Shown piece after piece: positions 6,999 to 13,870 of a stretch of 14,623 bases of DNA. This DNA is from JAFAZI01 sp035501255 (lineage in GTDB: Bacteria; Actinomycetota; Actinomycetes; JAFAQI01): NCBI GenBank assembly GCA_035501255.1, contig DATJWM010000182.1, positions 1 to 14,623 on the forward strand, written 5' to 3'. Under the pieces are notes generated by a model. It was not told the origin of the DNA. It searched no databases and saw only the letters and a program-made list of their open reading frames with translations. Every line of letters begins with the position of its first letter. Within the stretch, counting starts at the first letter, position 1. The position numbers and the translations under genes are program-made.

Positions 6999-7895
6999 TC
7001 AGGCGACCGAGCGCCGAACCTGCTCCCGCAGCCACGTGTGGGCAGGGTCGTGATCGAACCGACCGTGCCACTGCATCGACAGCACCACGGCCGGCAGCTC
7101 GACCGGAAGACTGAACCAGTGTCCGCCGAGCTGCGCCCCGAACCCGCGCGCGAGCCGCTCCGGGACAAGCGCCACCAGGTCGCTGACTGACGCCGCGAGC
7201 ATCGCAACGGCGAAGGATGGAACGACCGCCGCGACCCGCCGCTGATGCCCGGCAGCCTCGATCGCCTCGTCGAACGGGCCCCTCGTGCGCCCCCGCCGGG
7301 ACGCCGAAACATGCGGTGCGCTGCACAACTGCCGGACCGACGGCCGGCGGCGACCAGCCAGCGCCGAGGCGGGTCCGACAAAGCCCACCAGGCGTTCGTC
7401 GTACAGGCGTTCGTTGCGCAGGTCAGGGGCACGCTGGTCGTGCACTCCGACGTCGAGGTCGACAGACCCGTCTCGCAGGCTGTCGATGTCCTCCAGACCT
7501 TCCGCAACCATGCGCAGCGTCACACCGGGTGCTTCGGCGGCGATAGCGGCGAGCAACGGCGCGACCAGGGTCGCGGCTATCCCGTCGTTGATCCGGACCG
7601 CGAAGCTGCGCTGCAACGTGGCAGGATCGATATCGCGGTCGCCGGTGAGAACGGCGCGCGCCCCGTCGAGGACAAGCTTCACCTGGGGTGCGGCCCGAAG
7701 TGCGAACGGGGTCGGGGTCAGCCCGCGTCCGGCGCGTACGAGGATCGGGTCGCCCATCGCTCGGCGAAGTCGCCCCAGCGCCCGGCTGGTCGCCGGAACT
7801 GAGAGGTGCAGACGTTCCGCCGCGCCGGTCACGCTGCCCGCGTCCAGCAGCGCGTCAAACACCCGCAATAGATTGAGATCCAGTTCCGTGACCAT
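6999..7895 (-). CDS. LysR-family transcriptional regulator
   Basis: A 298-residue regulator with an N-terminal winged helix (about residues 4-62: LDLNLLRVFDALL, SVTGAAERLHLSVPATSRAL, RLRRAMGDPILVRAG) and a C-terminal periplasmic-binding-like effector domain (NDGIAATLVAPLL onward). Start at ATG 7895 is preferred because MVTELDLNLLRVFDAL is the usual LysR N-terminus; 16 further upstream codons from 7943 would run through a dyad and are less likely. It converges on the MFS/SIP operon and diverges from the methyltransferase gene. LysR regulators usually control a divergent neighbour, so the methyltransferase is the more probable target. The inducer is unknown. Confidence 0.9.
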   Translation of the reverse strand: MVTELDLNLLRVFDALLDAGSVTGAAERLHLSVPATSRALGRLRRAMGDPILVRAGRGLTPTPFALRAAPQVKLVLDGARAVLTGDRDIDPATLQRSFAVRINDGIAATLVAPLLAAIAAEAPGVTLRMVAEGLEDIDSLRDGSVDLDVGVHDQRAPDLRNERLYDERLVGFVGPASALAGRRRPSVRQLCSAPHVSASRRGRTRGPFDEAIEAAGHQRRVAAVVPSFAVAMLAASVSDLVALVPERLARGFGAQLGGHWFSLPVELPAVVLSMQWHGRFDHDPAHTWLREQVRRSVA

Positions 7896-7938
7896 TCCTG
7901 CACCGTACGCAAATGTGTTGGGGTATGACTGCATGGCG

Positions 7939-7963
7939 CGCACTCCCCAATTGGGTGGGTGCG
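7939..7963. promoter_or_regulatory. GC-rich dyad in the LysR/methyltransferase gap, candidate LysR site
   Basis: The core CCCAATTGGG (7946-7955) is a perfect 10-base palindrome. It is flanked by CGCAC (7939-7943) and GTGCG (7959-7963), which extend the dyad with a one-base asymmetry. It lies in the 116-base gap between the divergent LysR and methyltransferase starts, where LysR proteins usually bind. Binding is inferred. Confidence 0.5.
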
Positions 7964-8011
7964 TTCGGCTCGGGATGACAGATGACGGGCTGTTCGGCAG
8001 GCTTGGGCGCT

Positions 8012-8572
8012 ATGAACGCGGACCATCTGAAGTTGTGCGCCAGTCCGGAGTGGGCCGATGCCGTCAAGCGCTGGATCCTTCCGTGGGTGCTCGAGGATGT
8101 CGACCTCGGGGACGACGTGCTGGAGATCGGTCCGGGGCCAGGGCTGACGACGGACATGTTGTGCGGCATGGTGCCGCGGCTCACCGCGCTAGAGATCAAT
8201 CCGGATCTGGCCGCAGCGCTTGATGCCCGGTTGCGACCGAGCGAGGTCGAGGTGATCTGCGGCGACGCGGGCGCCACGAAGCTTTCCGGCGGTCGGTTCT
8301 CCAGCGTCGTGTGTCTGACAATGCTTCACCACGTTCCGTCCCCGGCGGCTCAAGACGCCGTGTTTGCCGAGGCTCGACGTCTCCTACGCGACGGCGGGTT
8401 GTTGGTCGGTCAGGACAGTCTCGACAGCACCGAACTGCGAGAACTTCATGTCGGGGACACCTGCGTGCCGGTCGACCCTTCCACGCTCGGTGAACGGCTC
8501 GAATCCGCCGGCTTCGCGTCGGTCGCGGTCGACACGAACGACTACGCGGTCCGGTTTCGCGCCTGGCGCTAA
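8012..8572 (+). CDS. Class I SAM-dependent methyltransferase
   Basis: A 186-residue cytoplasmic methyltransferase with Rossmann-fold motifs in order: motif I LEIGPGPG (37-44), the acidic ribose-binding residue E61 (ALEINPDL), D85 (ICGDAG), and the motif IV region VVCLTMLHHVPS. The acceptor substrate cannot be read from the sequence. ATG 8012 (MNADHLKLCASPEWAD) is chosen over ATG 7982 because the conserved part of the protein starts there; the ten upstream residues look unrelated. It is divergent from the LysR gene and may be its target. The next 26 bases lead to a methyltransferase pseudogene of a different sequence on the opposite strand. Confidence 0.85.
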   Translation: MNADHLKLCASPEWADAVKRWILPWVLEDVDLGDDVLEIGPGPGLTTDMLCGMVPRLTALEINPDLAAALDARLRPSEVEVICGDAGATKLSGGRFSSVVCLTMLHHVPSPAAQDAVFAEARRLLRDGGLLVGQDSLDSTELRELHVGDTCVPVDPSTLGERLESAGFASVAVDTNDYAVRFRAWR

Positions 8573-8598
8573 CGGTCGCGCCGTGTGCGCGTCGCATA

Positions 8599-9000
8599 TC
8601 AGTTGGTCAGTTCGGCGGAGCAGTAGGCGAACGCGGCTCGCTGCATCATCCACCGGTAGTCGCCGAACTCGCACGTTCGGAGGTGTCCGCCGAGATCGTC
8701 CAGCGGTACGAAGTGCAATCCGAGCATGGACTACGCCAGCCGGCGTCCCGCGGTGAAGCGGTCGGCTGAGACCTGCGCGAACGTGCTGGCTGTCAGTCGC
8801 GCCCCAGGGCGTGCGACTCGTTCGATCTCGCGCAATGCGCGAGGAAGGTCGGGAAACGCGTGCAGGCCGCCGGAGCAGTTTACCCGGTCGACCGACCTGT
8901 CCGCGATCGGGAGCTGGTGGGCGTCACCGTGGACGAGCACGATGTTGTCCATCCCGAGTTCTCGGACGCGGGTGGCGGCCCGCCGCAGCATGGAGCGCGA
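8599..9000 (-). pseudogene. Broken SAM-dependent methyltransferase (Methyltransf_11 type), two in-frame TAG codons
   Basis: On the minus strand one frame encodes a recognisable methyltransferase C-terminal half: SRSMLRRAATRV (post-motif I), VHGDAHQLPIADRSVDRV (motif II/III), GGLHAFPDLPRALREIERVARPGA (motif IV/V). It is interrupted by TAG at 8731-8733. Beyond it the same frame continues with plausible C-terminal sequence (LHFVPLDDLGGHL, DYRWMMQRAAFAYC) to a TGA at 8599-8601. A second TAG at 9001-9003 closes the frame upstream. No glycine-rich motif I was found further upstream, so the N-terminal half is lost. The gene is dead and marks the start of a decaying region. A short residual protein from ATG 8991 is possible but unlikely to fold. 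Confidence 0.75.
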
Positions 9001-9124
9001 CTAGTGGCGTCGGCAAGGTGGGCCAGCATCCGGGGTGCCGCCGACGTAATCGCCTCCTCGCCGAGCCCGGTAGGCCGCCAACGGCACTGGTGTGGAACGG
9101 CCTGTCAAGCGGTTCGTTGATTGG

Positions 9125-9157
9125 CGGCGAAGGCTTGTCCTTCGCCGTTGTTGCTTT
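9125..9157 (+). terminator. Strong rho-independent terminator
   Basis: A perfect 9-base stem, CGGCGAAGG (9125-9133) and CCTTCGCCG (9139-9147), with loop CTTGT, is followed by TTGTTGCTTT. The T-rich side is on the plus strand. No intact plus-strand gene ends just before it, so its gene has probably been lost or it insulates the mmpA locus. Confidence 0.75.
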
Positions 9158-9476
9158 CTAGCGGCTGTCGGGGCCCCGGGGTCAAGACGCAGCGCCCGCA
9201 GCGCGGGGCGCGAGGACGAACGGTCTTGACGTTGGGGTGGCAGCTGCTATCCGACGGGGTGGTGGTGGTCGGGCGTGGTGGTCTCGACGTGCCGGAGCGT
9301 CGTGGGTCGGTGAACCGCCACTCTGGTGTTCTCCGGTTGGGACCGCAAGTCGCGGATGCGCAGGAAGGTGCCCCTGACTTCGGGCGTCACGCCCGCGGTG
9401 GTCGCGGGATGAACATTGGGCTGCATCAGCAGAGGGCCCGTCGATGCGTCGCAGCAAATAAGGTCATATCAATCTC
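9158..9476. other. Gene-free stretch with a long hairpin
   Basis: I see no convincing gene. Open frames on both strands give low-complexity translations. GTCAAGAC (9181-9188) and GTCTTGAC (9223-9230) form an 8-base inverted repeat; inside it GCGCCC and GGGCGC can also pair, giving a nested hairpin of about 50 bases. GGGGCCCC (9170-9177) is a further palindrome. These could be remnants of an element end. Confidence 0.4.
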
Positions 9477-9526
9477 ATGCATTAAAGAGCATTGCACTTC
9501 GTCGGTAGATGCACTACTATGCATTA
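9477..9526. repeat. Cluster of four TGCA-centred repeats around the mmpA promoter
   Basis: ATGCATTA occurs at 9477-9484 and 9519-9526, exactly 42 bases apart. ATGCACTA at 9509-9516 differs at one position, and TTGCACTT at 9492-9499 is a weaker copy. The array covers the -35, -10 and start region of the promoter and is AT-rich in a GC-rich setting. Use as the operator of the helix-turn-helix protein downstream is inferred. Confidence 0.55.
9492..9520 (+). promoter_or_regulatory. Sigma70-type promoter of the mmpA/mmpB locus
   Basis: TTGCAC (9492-9497) and TACTAT (9515-9520) are separated by exactly 17 bases and match four of six consensus bases each. Predicted transcription would start at about 9527, roughly 60 bases before the mmpA start codon. 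It is the clearest core promoter in the window. Confidence 0.65.
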
Positions 9527-9593
9527 GGACTTGGCCAGACAATGCGCTATAGCTCATTCCACGAGCTCAAGACGACCCGGAGGAGACATGGCG

Positions 9594-10091
9594 ATGCAGA
9601 CGGCATCAAAAATGCGACCGCGGGCGCGCCAGTCGCTCGACCGGAGGCTAGAGGCGTGGATGGAGTTGCCGAGCGGTGCCGCTCGGCCCCACGGAGGCTG
9701 GGTGCGAGCGATCCGTGAGGCTCTAGGCATGACAACGGCCGATCTCGCGAACCGGATGGGCCTGACTCAGTCGACGGTCACGCGGCTTGAGAGTTCGGAG
9801 CGACATCGAACCATCCGCCTAGATACGCTCGCGCGCGCCGCGGAGGCGATGGATTGCGACCTGGTCTATGCACTCGTGCCGAGGAAACCTCTCCAAGAGC
9901 TGGTCTCCGAACAAGCCGGGCGTAAGGCTGCTGAGCACCTACGTCGGCTTACTCACACGATGGCCCTTGAAGAGCAAGGTCTCGATCGCGAGCGCATAGA
10001 CGATAACTACGAGCTGCTGCATGATCACTACTTGAACGCGCCCGGACTGTGGCACGAGGAGCCCCGTTCGGGGTCCTCAACCCAAACGTAA
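9594..10091 (+). CDS. mmpA: Mobile mystery protein A, XRE-type helix-turn-helix protein
   Basis: Recognised as the 'mobile mystery protein A' family, a DNA-binding protein of unknown role found beside a Fic-type partner in mobile regions. An XRE helix-turn-helix occupies about residues 36-90 (WVRAIREALGMTTADLANRM, GLTQSTVTRLESSER, LDTLARAAEAMDCDLVYALV). It is followed by a helical tail rich in charged residues (GRKAAEHLRRLTHTMALEEQGL). It has 165 residues from ATG 9594, chosen because AGGAG at 9581-9585 is 8 bases upstream; ATG 9588 is too close to it, and ATG 9531 would put the start almost on the predicted transcription start. The promoter is overlapped by TGCA repeats, which suggests autoregulation. 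mmpB starts 25 bases downstream and is truncated, so this regulator or antitoxin-like partner now stands alone. Confidence 0.88.
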   Translation: MQTASKMRPRARQSLDRRLEAWMELPSGAARPHGGWVRAIREALGMTTADLANRMGLTQSTVTRLESSERHRTIRLDTLARAAEAMDCDLVYALVPRKPLQELVSEQAGRKAAEHLRRLTHTMALEEQGLDRERIDDNYELLHDHYLNAPGLWHEEPRSGSSTQT

Positions 10092-10116
10092 TTGTGTCTG
10101 GCTGATCCCATCACCG

Positions 10117-10434
10117 ATGAAGGAACTCAAAGATTGGGGTGAGGACCCCGACGGTGCGACTCCTCTCGGCGAGGAAGAAGTAGAGGGCCTCAAACTCTCC
10201 TGGGTTACCGATCGAAACGATCTCAACGCTGCCGAAGCGGACAACATCCGCTCCGGAAGTCTGAAGTGGGAGAGCAGAACACGCAAGCTCGAAGCTCTGC
10301 TAGATGACAAGGCTGTGCGTGACTTGCACCGCGACATGTTCGGCGATGTTTGGGCATGGGCCGGCAGGTACCGGCGACGCGAGATGTGTCAACGCCGCTC
10401 GAATTTTGACCCCCTAGCGCCGGTTGAAAATTGA
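10117..10434 (+). pseudogene. mmpB: Mobile mystery protein B (Fic/DOC family), truncated by IS21 element
   Basis: N-terminal 90 residues of the Fic-family partner of MmpA: GATPLGEEEVEGL (13-25), DLNAAEADNI (35-44), RDLHRDMFGDVWAWAGRYR (68-86) match the usual N-terminal layout. The native sequence ends at 10386. The last 15 codons to the TAG/TGA-type stop at 10432-10434 are read from the left end of the IS21 element. The catalytic Fic motif (HPFxxGNGR), expected further downstream, is lost, so AMPylation-type activity is impossible. No Shine-Dalgarno is seen before ATG 10117; translation may depend on mmpA. The remainder of the gene is not found on the far side of the insertion sequence. Confidence 0.85.
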
Positions 10435-10440
10435 CCCCCT
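10406..10440. repeat. Left-end transposase-binding repeats of the IS21 element
   Basis: Two exact copies of TTGACCCCCT at 10406-10415 and 10431-10440, 25 bases apart, as is usual for IS21-family ends, which carry several internal transposase sites. Confidence 0.8.
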
Positions 10441-10445
10441 GATGG

Positions 10446-11240
10446 TCATTCCTCTGGTTGTCCGGCCGCGGGGACGCGGCCGAGGTCTCGGTCTTTGAGT
10501 CGGTAGCTGTCTCCTTTGAGGGCGATGACTTCGGCGTGGTGCACCAAGCGGTCGATCATGGCTGCGGCGACGACGTCGTCGCCGAAGACTTCGCCCCACC
10601 GGCCGAACGGCTTGTTGGATGTGACGATCAGGCTGGCCCGTTCGTAGCGGCTCGAGACGAGCTGGAAGAACAGGTTCGCGGCTTCGGGTTCGAAGGGGAT
10701 GTAGCCGACTTCGTCGACGACGAGCAGCGGGTAGCGGCCGAGCCGGACCAGCTCTGGCTGGAGTCGGCCGGCGGTGTGGGCGTCGGCGAGGCGGGCGACC
10801 CATTCGGATGCGGTCGCGAACAGGACCCGGTGCCCGGCCTGGCAGGCCCGGATCGCGAGCCCGATCGCGAGGTGGGTCTTGCCGGTGCCGGGCGGGCCGA
10901 GGAACACGACGTTGTCTTTCGCGGTGACGAAGTCCAGGGTGCCGAGGTGCGCGATCGTGTCCCGCTTCAACGCCCGTGCGTGGTCGAAGTCGAACTCCTC
11001 GAGGCTCTTGCGTGCCGGGAACCTCGCGGCGCGGATCCGACCTTCACCGCCGTGGCTCTCTCGGGCGGAGACTTCACGTTGCAGGCAGGCGACGAGGAAT
11101 TCCTCGTGCGTCCAGGACTCGGCTCTGGCGCGCTCGGCGAGCCGGTCGACGGACTCGCGCAGCGTCGGTGCTTTCAACGCGCGGGTCAGGAACGCGATCT
11201 CCGTGGCGGTGTCTTTCGCTGCGGCCTTGGTGGCGGGCAT
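10446..11240 (-). CDS. istB: IstB, IS21-family transposition helper ATPase
   Basis: AAA+ ATPase related to DnaA/DnaC that assembles on target DNA and stimulates the IstA transposase. Walker A GPPGTGKT is at residues 115-122 and Walker B LLVVDE at 172-177; sensor-like TSNKPFGRW follows. The length of 264 residues is normal and there is no frameshift. The ATG at 11240 shares one base with the istA stop (TGATG), the coupled arrangement common in this family. It lies downstream of istA on the minus strand, and its stop is about 60 bases from the left end of the element. It looks functional. Confidence 0.95.
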   Translation of the reverse strand: MPATKAAAKDTATEIAFLTRALKAPTLRESVDRLAERARAESWTHEEFLVACLQREVSARESHGGEGRIRAARFPARKSLEEFDFDHARALKRDTIAHLGTLDFVTAKDNVVFLGPPGTGKTHLAIGLAIRACQAGHRVLFATASEWVARLADAHTAGRLQPELVRLGRYPLLVVDEVGYIPFEPEAANLFFQLVSSRYERASLIVTSNKPFGRWGEVFGDDVVAAAMIDRLVHHAEVIALKGDSYRLKDRDLGRVPAAGQPEE

Positions 11241-12475
11241 CAGGCGACACCTCCGTCGAGGCCGAGCGCAGTGTCGTAGTCGGACAGCGCTCGTAGTTCG
11301 ACCTCGGGCTCACCAACAGGGCGCACAATCCCGATCCGTTCCCGGCGCAGCAGCTTCGCGGCGGCGAGATGCTCCGGGTCACTGATCGATTGATGCTTGG
11401 CCCAGGCGCGTTGATGGTCGGCGACGGTCCGACCGTCGCAGAACACCCGCACCCGGTTCAGGTCAGCAACGACTTCGATCCGGCGGCCGATCACCGCGGG
11501 GTGCACGGAGTAGTCGTTGCCATCGAGGCGGATGTAGTGGTCGCGAGCGAGCCGGGTCGAGTGCCGCCATCCCGTGGCCGGCGCGACCGGCGGCAGGGCG
11601 ATCATCGCAGCCCGGTCCGCAGCGATCCGGTCAGTGGGTGCGCACCCGAGGACGCGGCGCGATCTCGGGTTGACCATCGCGAGCCAGTCGCCGAGCTGGA
11701 CGTTGAAATCCGCCGGACCCGTGAAGGTCCGGCCGGGCAGGAAGCTGGTCTCGAGATAGCCGTTGGCTCGTTCGACCAGGCCTTTGGCCTCCGGGTCCTT
11801 CGGCTTGCAGACGTAGACCTTCGTCGCGAGCGTTCCGCGGAACGCCTGACACTCTGCGGTGAGCAGCGGCTCGGGTCGACGGTGCTTACCGACCGCGCCC
11901 TCACCGTCCCAGACCAGCAGCCGAGGCACCCCGCCAAGACCGGACAGCAGCCGCCACCAGCCATCGAAGAGGTCCTCCGCGGACCGGGAAGGGATCAGCA
12001 ACGCGGACATCCACCGCGAATAGCCACTCACCATCGTCAGGACCGGCAGCTGTTTGGCGGTGCGGGTCTGCCCGAACCCCACCGGCAGCTCGATCTCGGG
12101 GAACCAGAAGTCGCACTGCACCAGCTCACCCGGTGAATAGCTGGTCCGTGACGCCGGGTCCGGCGGCAGATACGCCGGGCGCAACACCTGGACCCGGTCC
12201 TTCAATACCGTGATCCCACGGTCCCAACCGATCCGCTCCGCGATCACCGTCGACGGCATCGTCGGGACCGCCCGCAGCAACTCCCTAATCGCCGGCTCGA
12301 ACGGATCCACGATCGACGCCTGCCTCGGACGCACATAACGCGGCGGGCCGTCGCTGGCCAACGCCGCCCGCACCGTGTTCCTGCTGATCCCCATCACCCG
12401 CGCGATCACCTTGATCGGCATGCCCTCCGAACGGTGCAGCCGACGGATCTCCGCCCAGTCCTCCACGCTCAACAT
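11240..12475 (-). CDS. istA: IstA, IS21-family DDE transposase
   Basis: Transposase of 411 residues. An N-terminal helix-turn-helix (about 18-40: MPIKVIARVMGISRNTVRAAL) precedes a DDE catalytic core with D122 (LVQCDFW), D190 (LVWDGEG) and E235 (GLVERANGYLE), then a C-terminal beta domain (YSVHPAVIGRRIEVVADL). The start is ATG 12475, about 95 bases in from the right terminus. The reading frame is complete and all three acidic residues are present, so with istB the element is probably still mobile or was recently so. Confidence 0.95.
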   Translation of the reverse strand: MLSVEDWAEIRRLHRSEGMPIKVIARVMGISRNTVRAALASDGPPRYVRPRQASIVDPFEPAIRELLRAVPTMPSTVIAERIGWDRGITVLKDRVQVLRPAYLPPDPASRTSYSPGELVQCDFWFPEIELPVGFGQTRTAKQLPVLTMVSGYSRWMSALLIPSRSAEDLFDGWWRLLSGLGGVPRLLVWDGEGAVGKHRRPEPLLTAECQAFRGTLATKVYVCKPKDPEAKGLVERANGYLETSFLPGRTFTGPADFNVQLGDWLAMVNPRSRRVLGCAPTDRIAADRAAMIALPPVAPATGWRHSTRLARDHYIRLDGNDYSVHPAVIGRRIEVVADLNRVRVFCDGRTVADHQRAWAKHQSISDPEHLAAAKLLRRERIGIVRPVGEPEVELRALSDYDTALGLDGGVA

Positions 12476-12516
12476 CCCTTCGTCCTCCTGGCTCGGTTGA
12501 AGCCAGGCTCTTCAGA

Positions 12517-12551
12517 AGGGGGTCAACCTTCGGGCGGCGACACGGGGTCAG
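12517..12551. repeat. Right-end transposase-binding repeats of the IS21 element
   Basis: AGGGGGTCAA (12517-12526) and ACGGGGTCAG (12542-12551) are inverted versions of the left-end repeats with the same 25-base spacing and the same 19-base distance to the terminus. Confidence 0.8.
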
Positions 12552-12570
12552 TTTTCACGCGGCGGCGACA

Positions 12571-12840
12571 ATGTTCGTCCCAAAAACATGTTTTCGGTGC
12601 TCGACACTTCTCCGCCCTGATCGCAACTGGAGTGATCACCGATTAGCGCAGGTGCGATCTGCGCTCAAGTTGCACGGCATCTCGAGTCGATGCAATCAGT
12701 TGACCGTGGCGCCGCGGTGTCGGCGGCCTTGGTTAGTTGCGTCCGGACAGGTGGTGTTTGATTTCTCGCTCTCGCGTGGCGTCGTGAACTGAGACGGCCA
12801 CCGCGTGATCCTCACAGAGATCTGCCTAAAGAACTCGAGT
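12571..12840. other. Orphan stretch between IS21 and IS256 genes, rich in palindromes
   Basis: No convincing gene. It contains AAAACATGTTTT (12583-12594), GTGATCAC (12632-12639), and AGCGCA (12645-12650) with TGCGCT (12660-12665) around a 9-base loop. It does not resume mmpB. A short minus-strand frame starting at GTG 12607 reads 12 residues before entering the IS21 end and could be the start of a lost gene. The left end of the IS256-type element must lie in this stretch or just after it but cannot be placed without its other end. Confidence 0.45.
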
Positions 12841-12855
12841 GAGGAGAACAACGCG

Positions 12856-13870
12856 ATGGCCGCTGTGCCAAGTATTGACCTGTCCGGCTGGATGACCGAG
12901 CACCTGGAGCAGGCGAGCCCTGACCTGCTTCGAGCGATGCTGTCCTCGTTCATCGAGGCGTTGATGGGAGCGGACGCCGACGCGATCTGCAACGCCGGTT
13001 ACGGCGAGCGATCCGAGGACCGCACCAACACTCGTAACGGCTATCGGCATCGGGACTGGGACACCCGGGCGGGCACGATTGATGTCGCGATCCCGAAGCT
13101 GCGCTCCGGGTCGTATTTCCCGGACTGGCTGCCGACCCATCGTCGGCGGGCTGAGGCGGCGTTGGTCAGCGTGGTCGCGACCAGTTACCTGCTGGGGGTG
13201 TCGACCCGGCGGATGGAGAAGCTCGTCGCGACCCTCGGGATCGACCGGTTGTCGAAGTCGCAGGTCTCGGAGATGGCTCGTGAGCTGGATGCGCAGGTCG
13301 AAGCGTTTCCGCACGAGGCCGTTGGATGCCGGCCCCTACACGTTCATGGCCGCCGACGCCCTGGTGCTCAAAGTTCGGGAGGGTGGCCGGACGGTCAAAG
13401 TCCACGCGATGGTCGCGACCGCGGTCAACGCCGAAGGGTTCCGGGAGATCCTCGGCCTGCAAGTGAGCACTGCTGAGGACGGCGCCGGGTGGCTGGCGTT
13501 CCTGCGTGACCTGGTCGCCCGCGGCCTGTCCGGTGTCGGGCTGGTGACCTCCGACGCGCACGCAGGTCTGGTCTCAGCGATCGGCGCGACCCTGCCGGCC
13601 GCGAGCTGGCAACGCTGCCGGACCCATTACGCGGCGAACCTGATGGCCGTCACCCCGAAAAGCGCGTGGGGCTGGGTCAAAGCCCTGTTGCACTCGGTCT
13701 ATGACCAGCCCGACGCCGAGGCCGTCCACGCCCAGTTCGACAGGGTCCTCGACGCTCTCGCCGAGAAGCTTCCCGAGGTCCATGACCACCTCGCCGCCGC
13801 CCGCGCCGACATCCTCGCCTTCATCCACTTCCCGAAAGAGATCTGGCGGCAGATCTGGTCGAACAACCCC
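12856..13870 (+). pseudogene. IS256-family transposase, frameshifted and split by a group II intron
   Basis: Mutator-type DDE transposase. ATG 12856 follows GAGGAG at 12841-12846. The N-terminal half is typical (CNAGYGERSEDRTNTRNGYR, VAIPKLRSGSYFPDWL, GVSTRRMEKLV). The frame breaks at the TTT run 13306-13308, where one extra base puts the rest in the +1 frame; in the corrected frame the family sequence resumes as RTRPLDAGPYTF. Catalytic aspartates are at codons 13355 (AADALVLKV) and 13553 (TSDAHAGL). Sequence ends at IWSNNP (to 13870), just before the conserved block carrying the catalytic glutamate, where the intron begins. The rest of the gene lies beyond the window. The gene is inactive even if the intron splices. 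Confidence 0.9.

Larger units (their letters stand above)
10387..12570 (-). mobile_element. Complete IS21-family insertion sequence, 2184 bp
   Basis: The ends read TGTC...GACA. Left and right termini align over about 30 bases (CGCCGC, GAAAA, TGACCCC). Each end holds two 10-base TTGACCCCCT-type repeats: left at 10406-10415 and 10431-10440, right (inverted) at 12517-12526 and 12542-12551. Both pairs lie 19 bases in from the terminus and are spaced 25 bases apart, so the symmetry fixes both ends. It carries istA and istB, both intact. Flanking bases share only ATG, so no clear target duplication of 4 or more bases is seen. It interrupts mmpB. Confidence 0.92.

Noticed and set aside
8599..9003. 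Amber (TAG) recoding or pyrrolysine insertion in the methyltransferase frame
   Set aside because: TAG is a normal stop elsewhere in the window (the siderophore-interacting protein gene ends with TAG at 6992-6994), and the N-terminal half of the enzyme is missing, so ordinary decay explains it.
9477..9526. CRISPR array
   Set aside because: The repeats are only 8 bases, unevenly spaced and overlie a promoter; they are better explained as protein-binding sites.
9121..9552. 143-codon plus-strand frame and a 91-codon minus-strand frame (9182-9457) in the gap before mmpA
   Set aside because: The plus frame starts inside the terminator stem and runs through the mmpA promoter; the minus frame is low-complexity. 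Neither has a ribosome site or a family-like motif.
10458..11279. Plus-strand open frames opposite istB and istA
   Set aside because: They are shadows of the IS21 genes, which have clear Walker and DDE motifs on the minus strand.
13300..13312. Programmed frameshift in the IS256 transposase
   Set aside because: IS256-type transposases are normally made from one frame, no slippery heptamer or downstream stimulator is evident, and a +1 shift would be needed.
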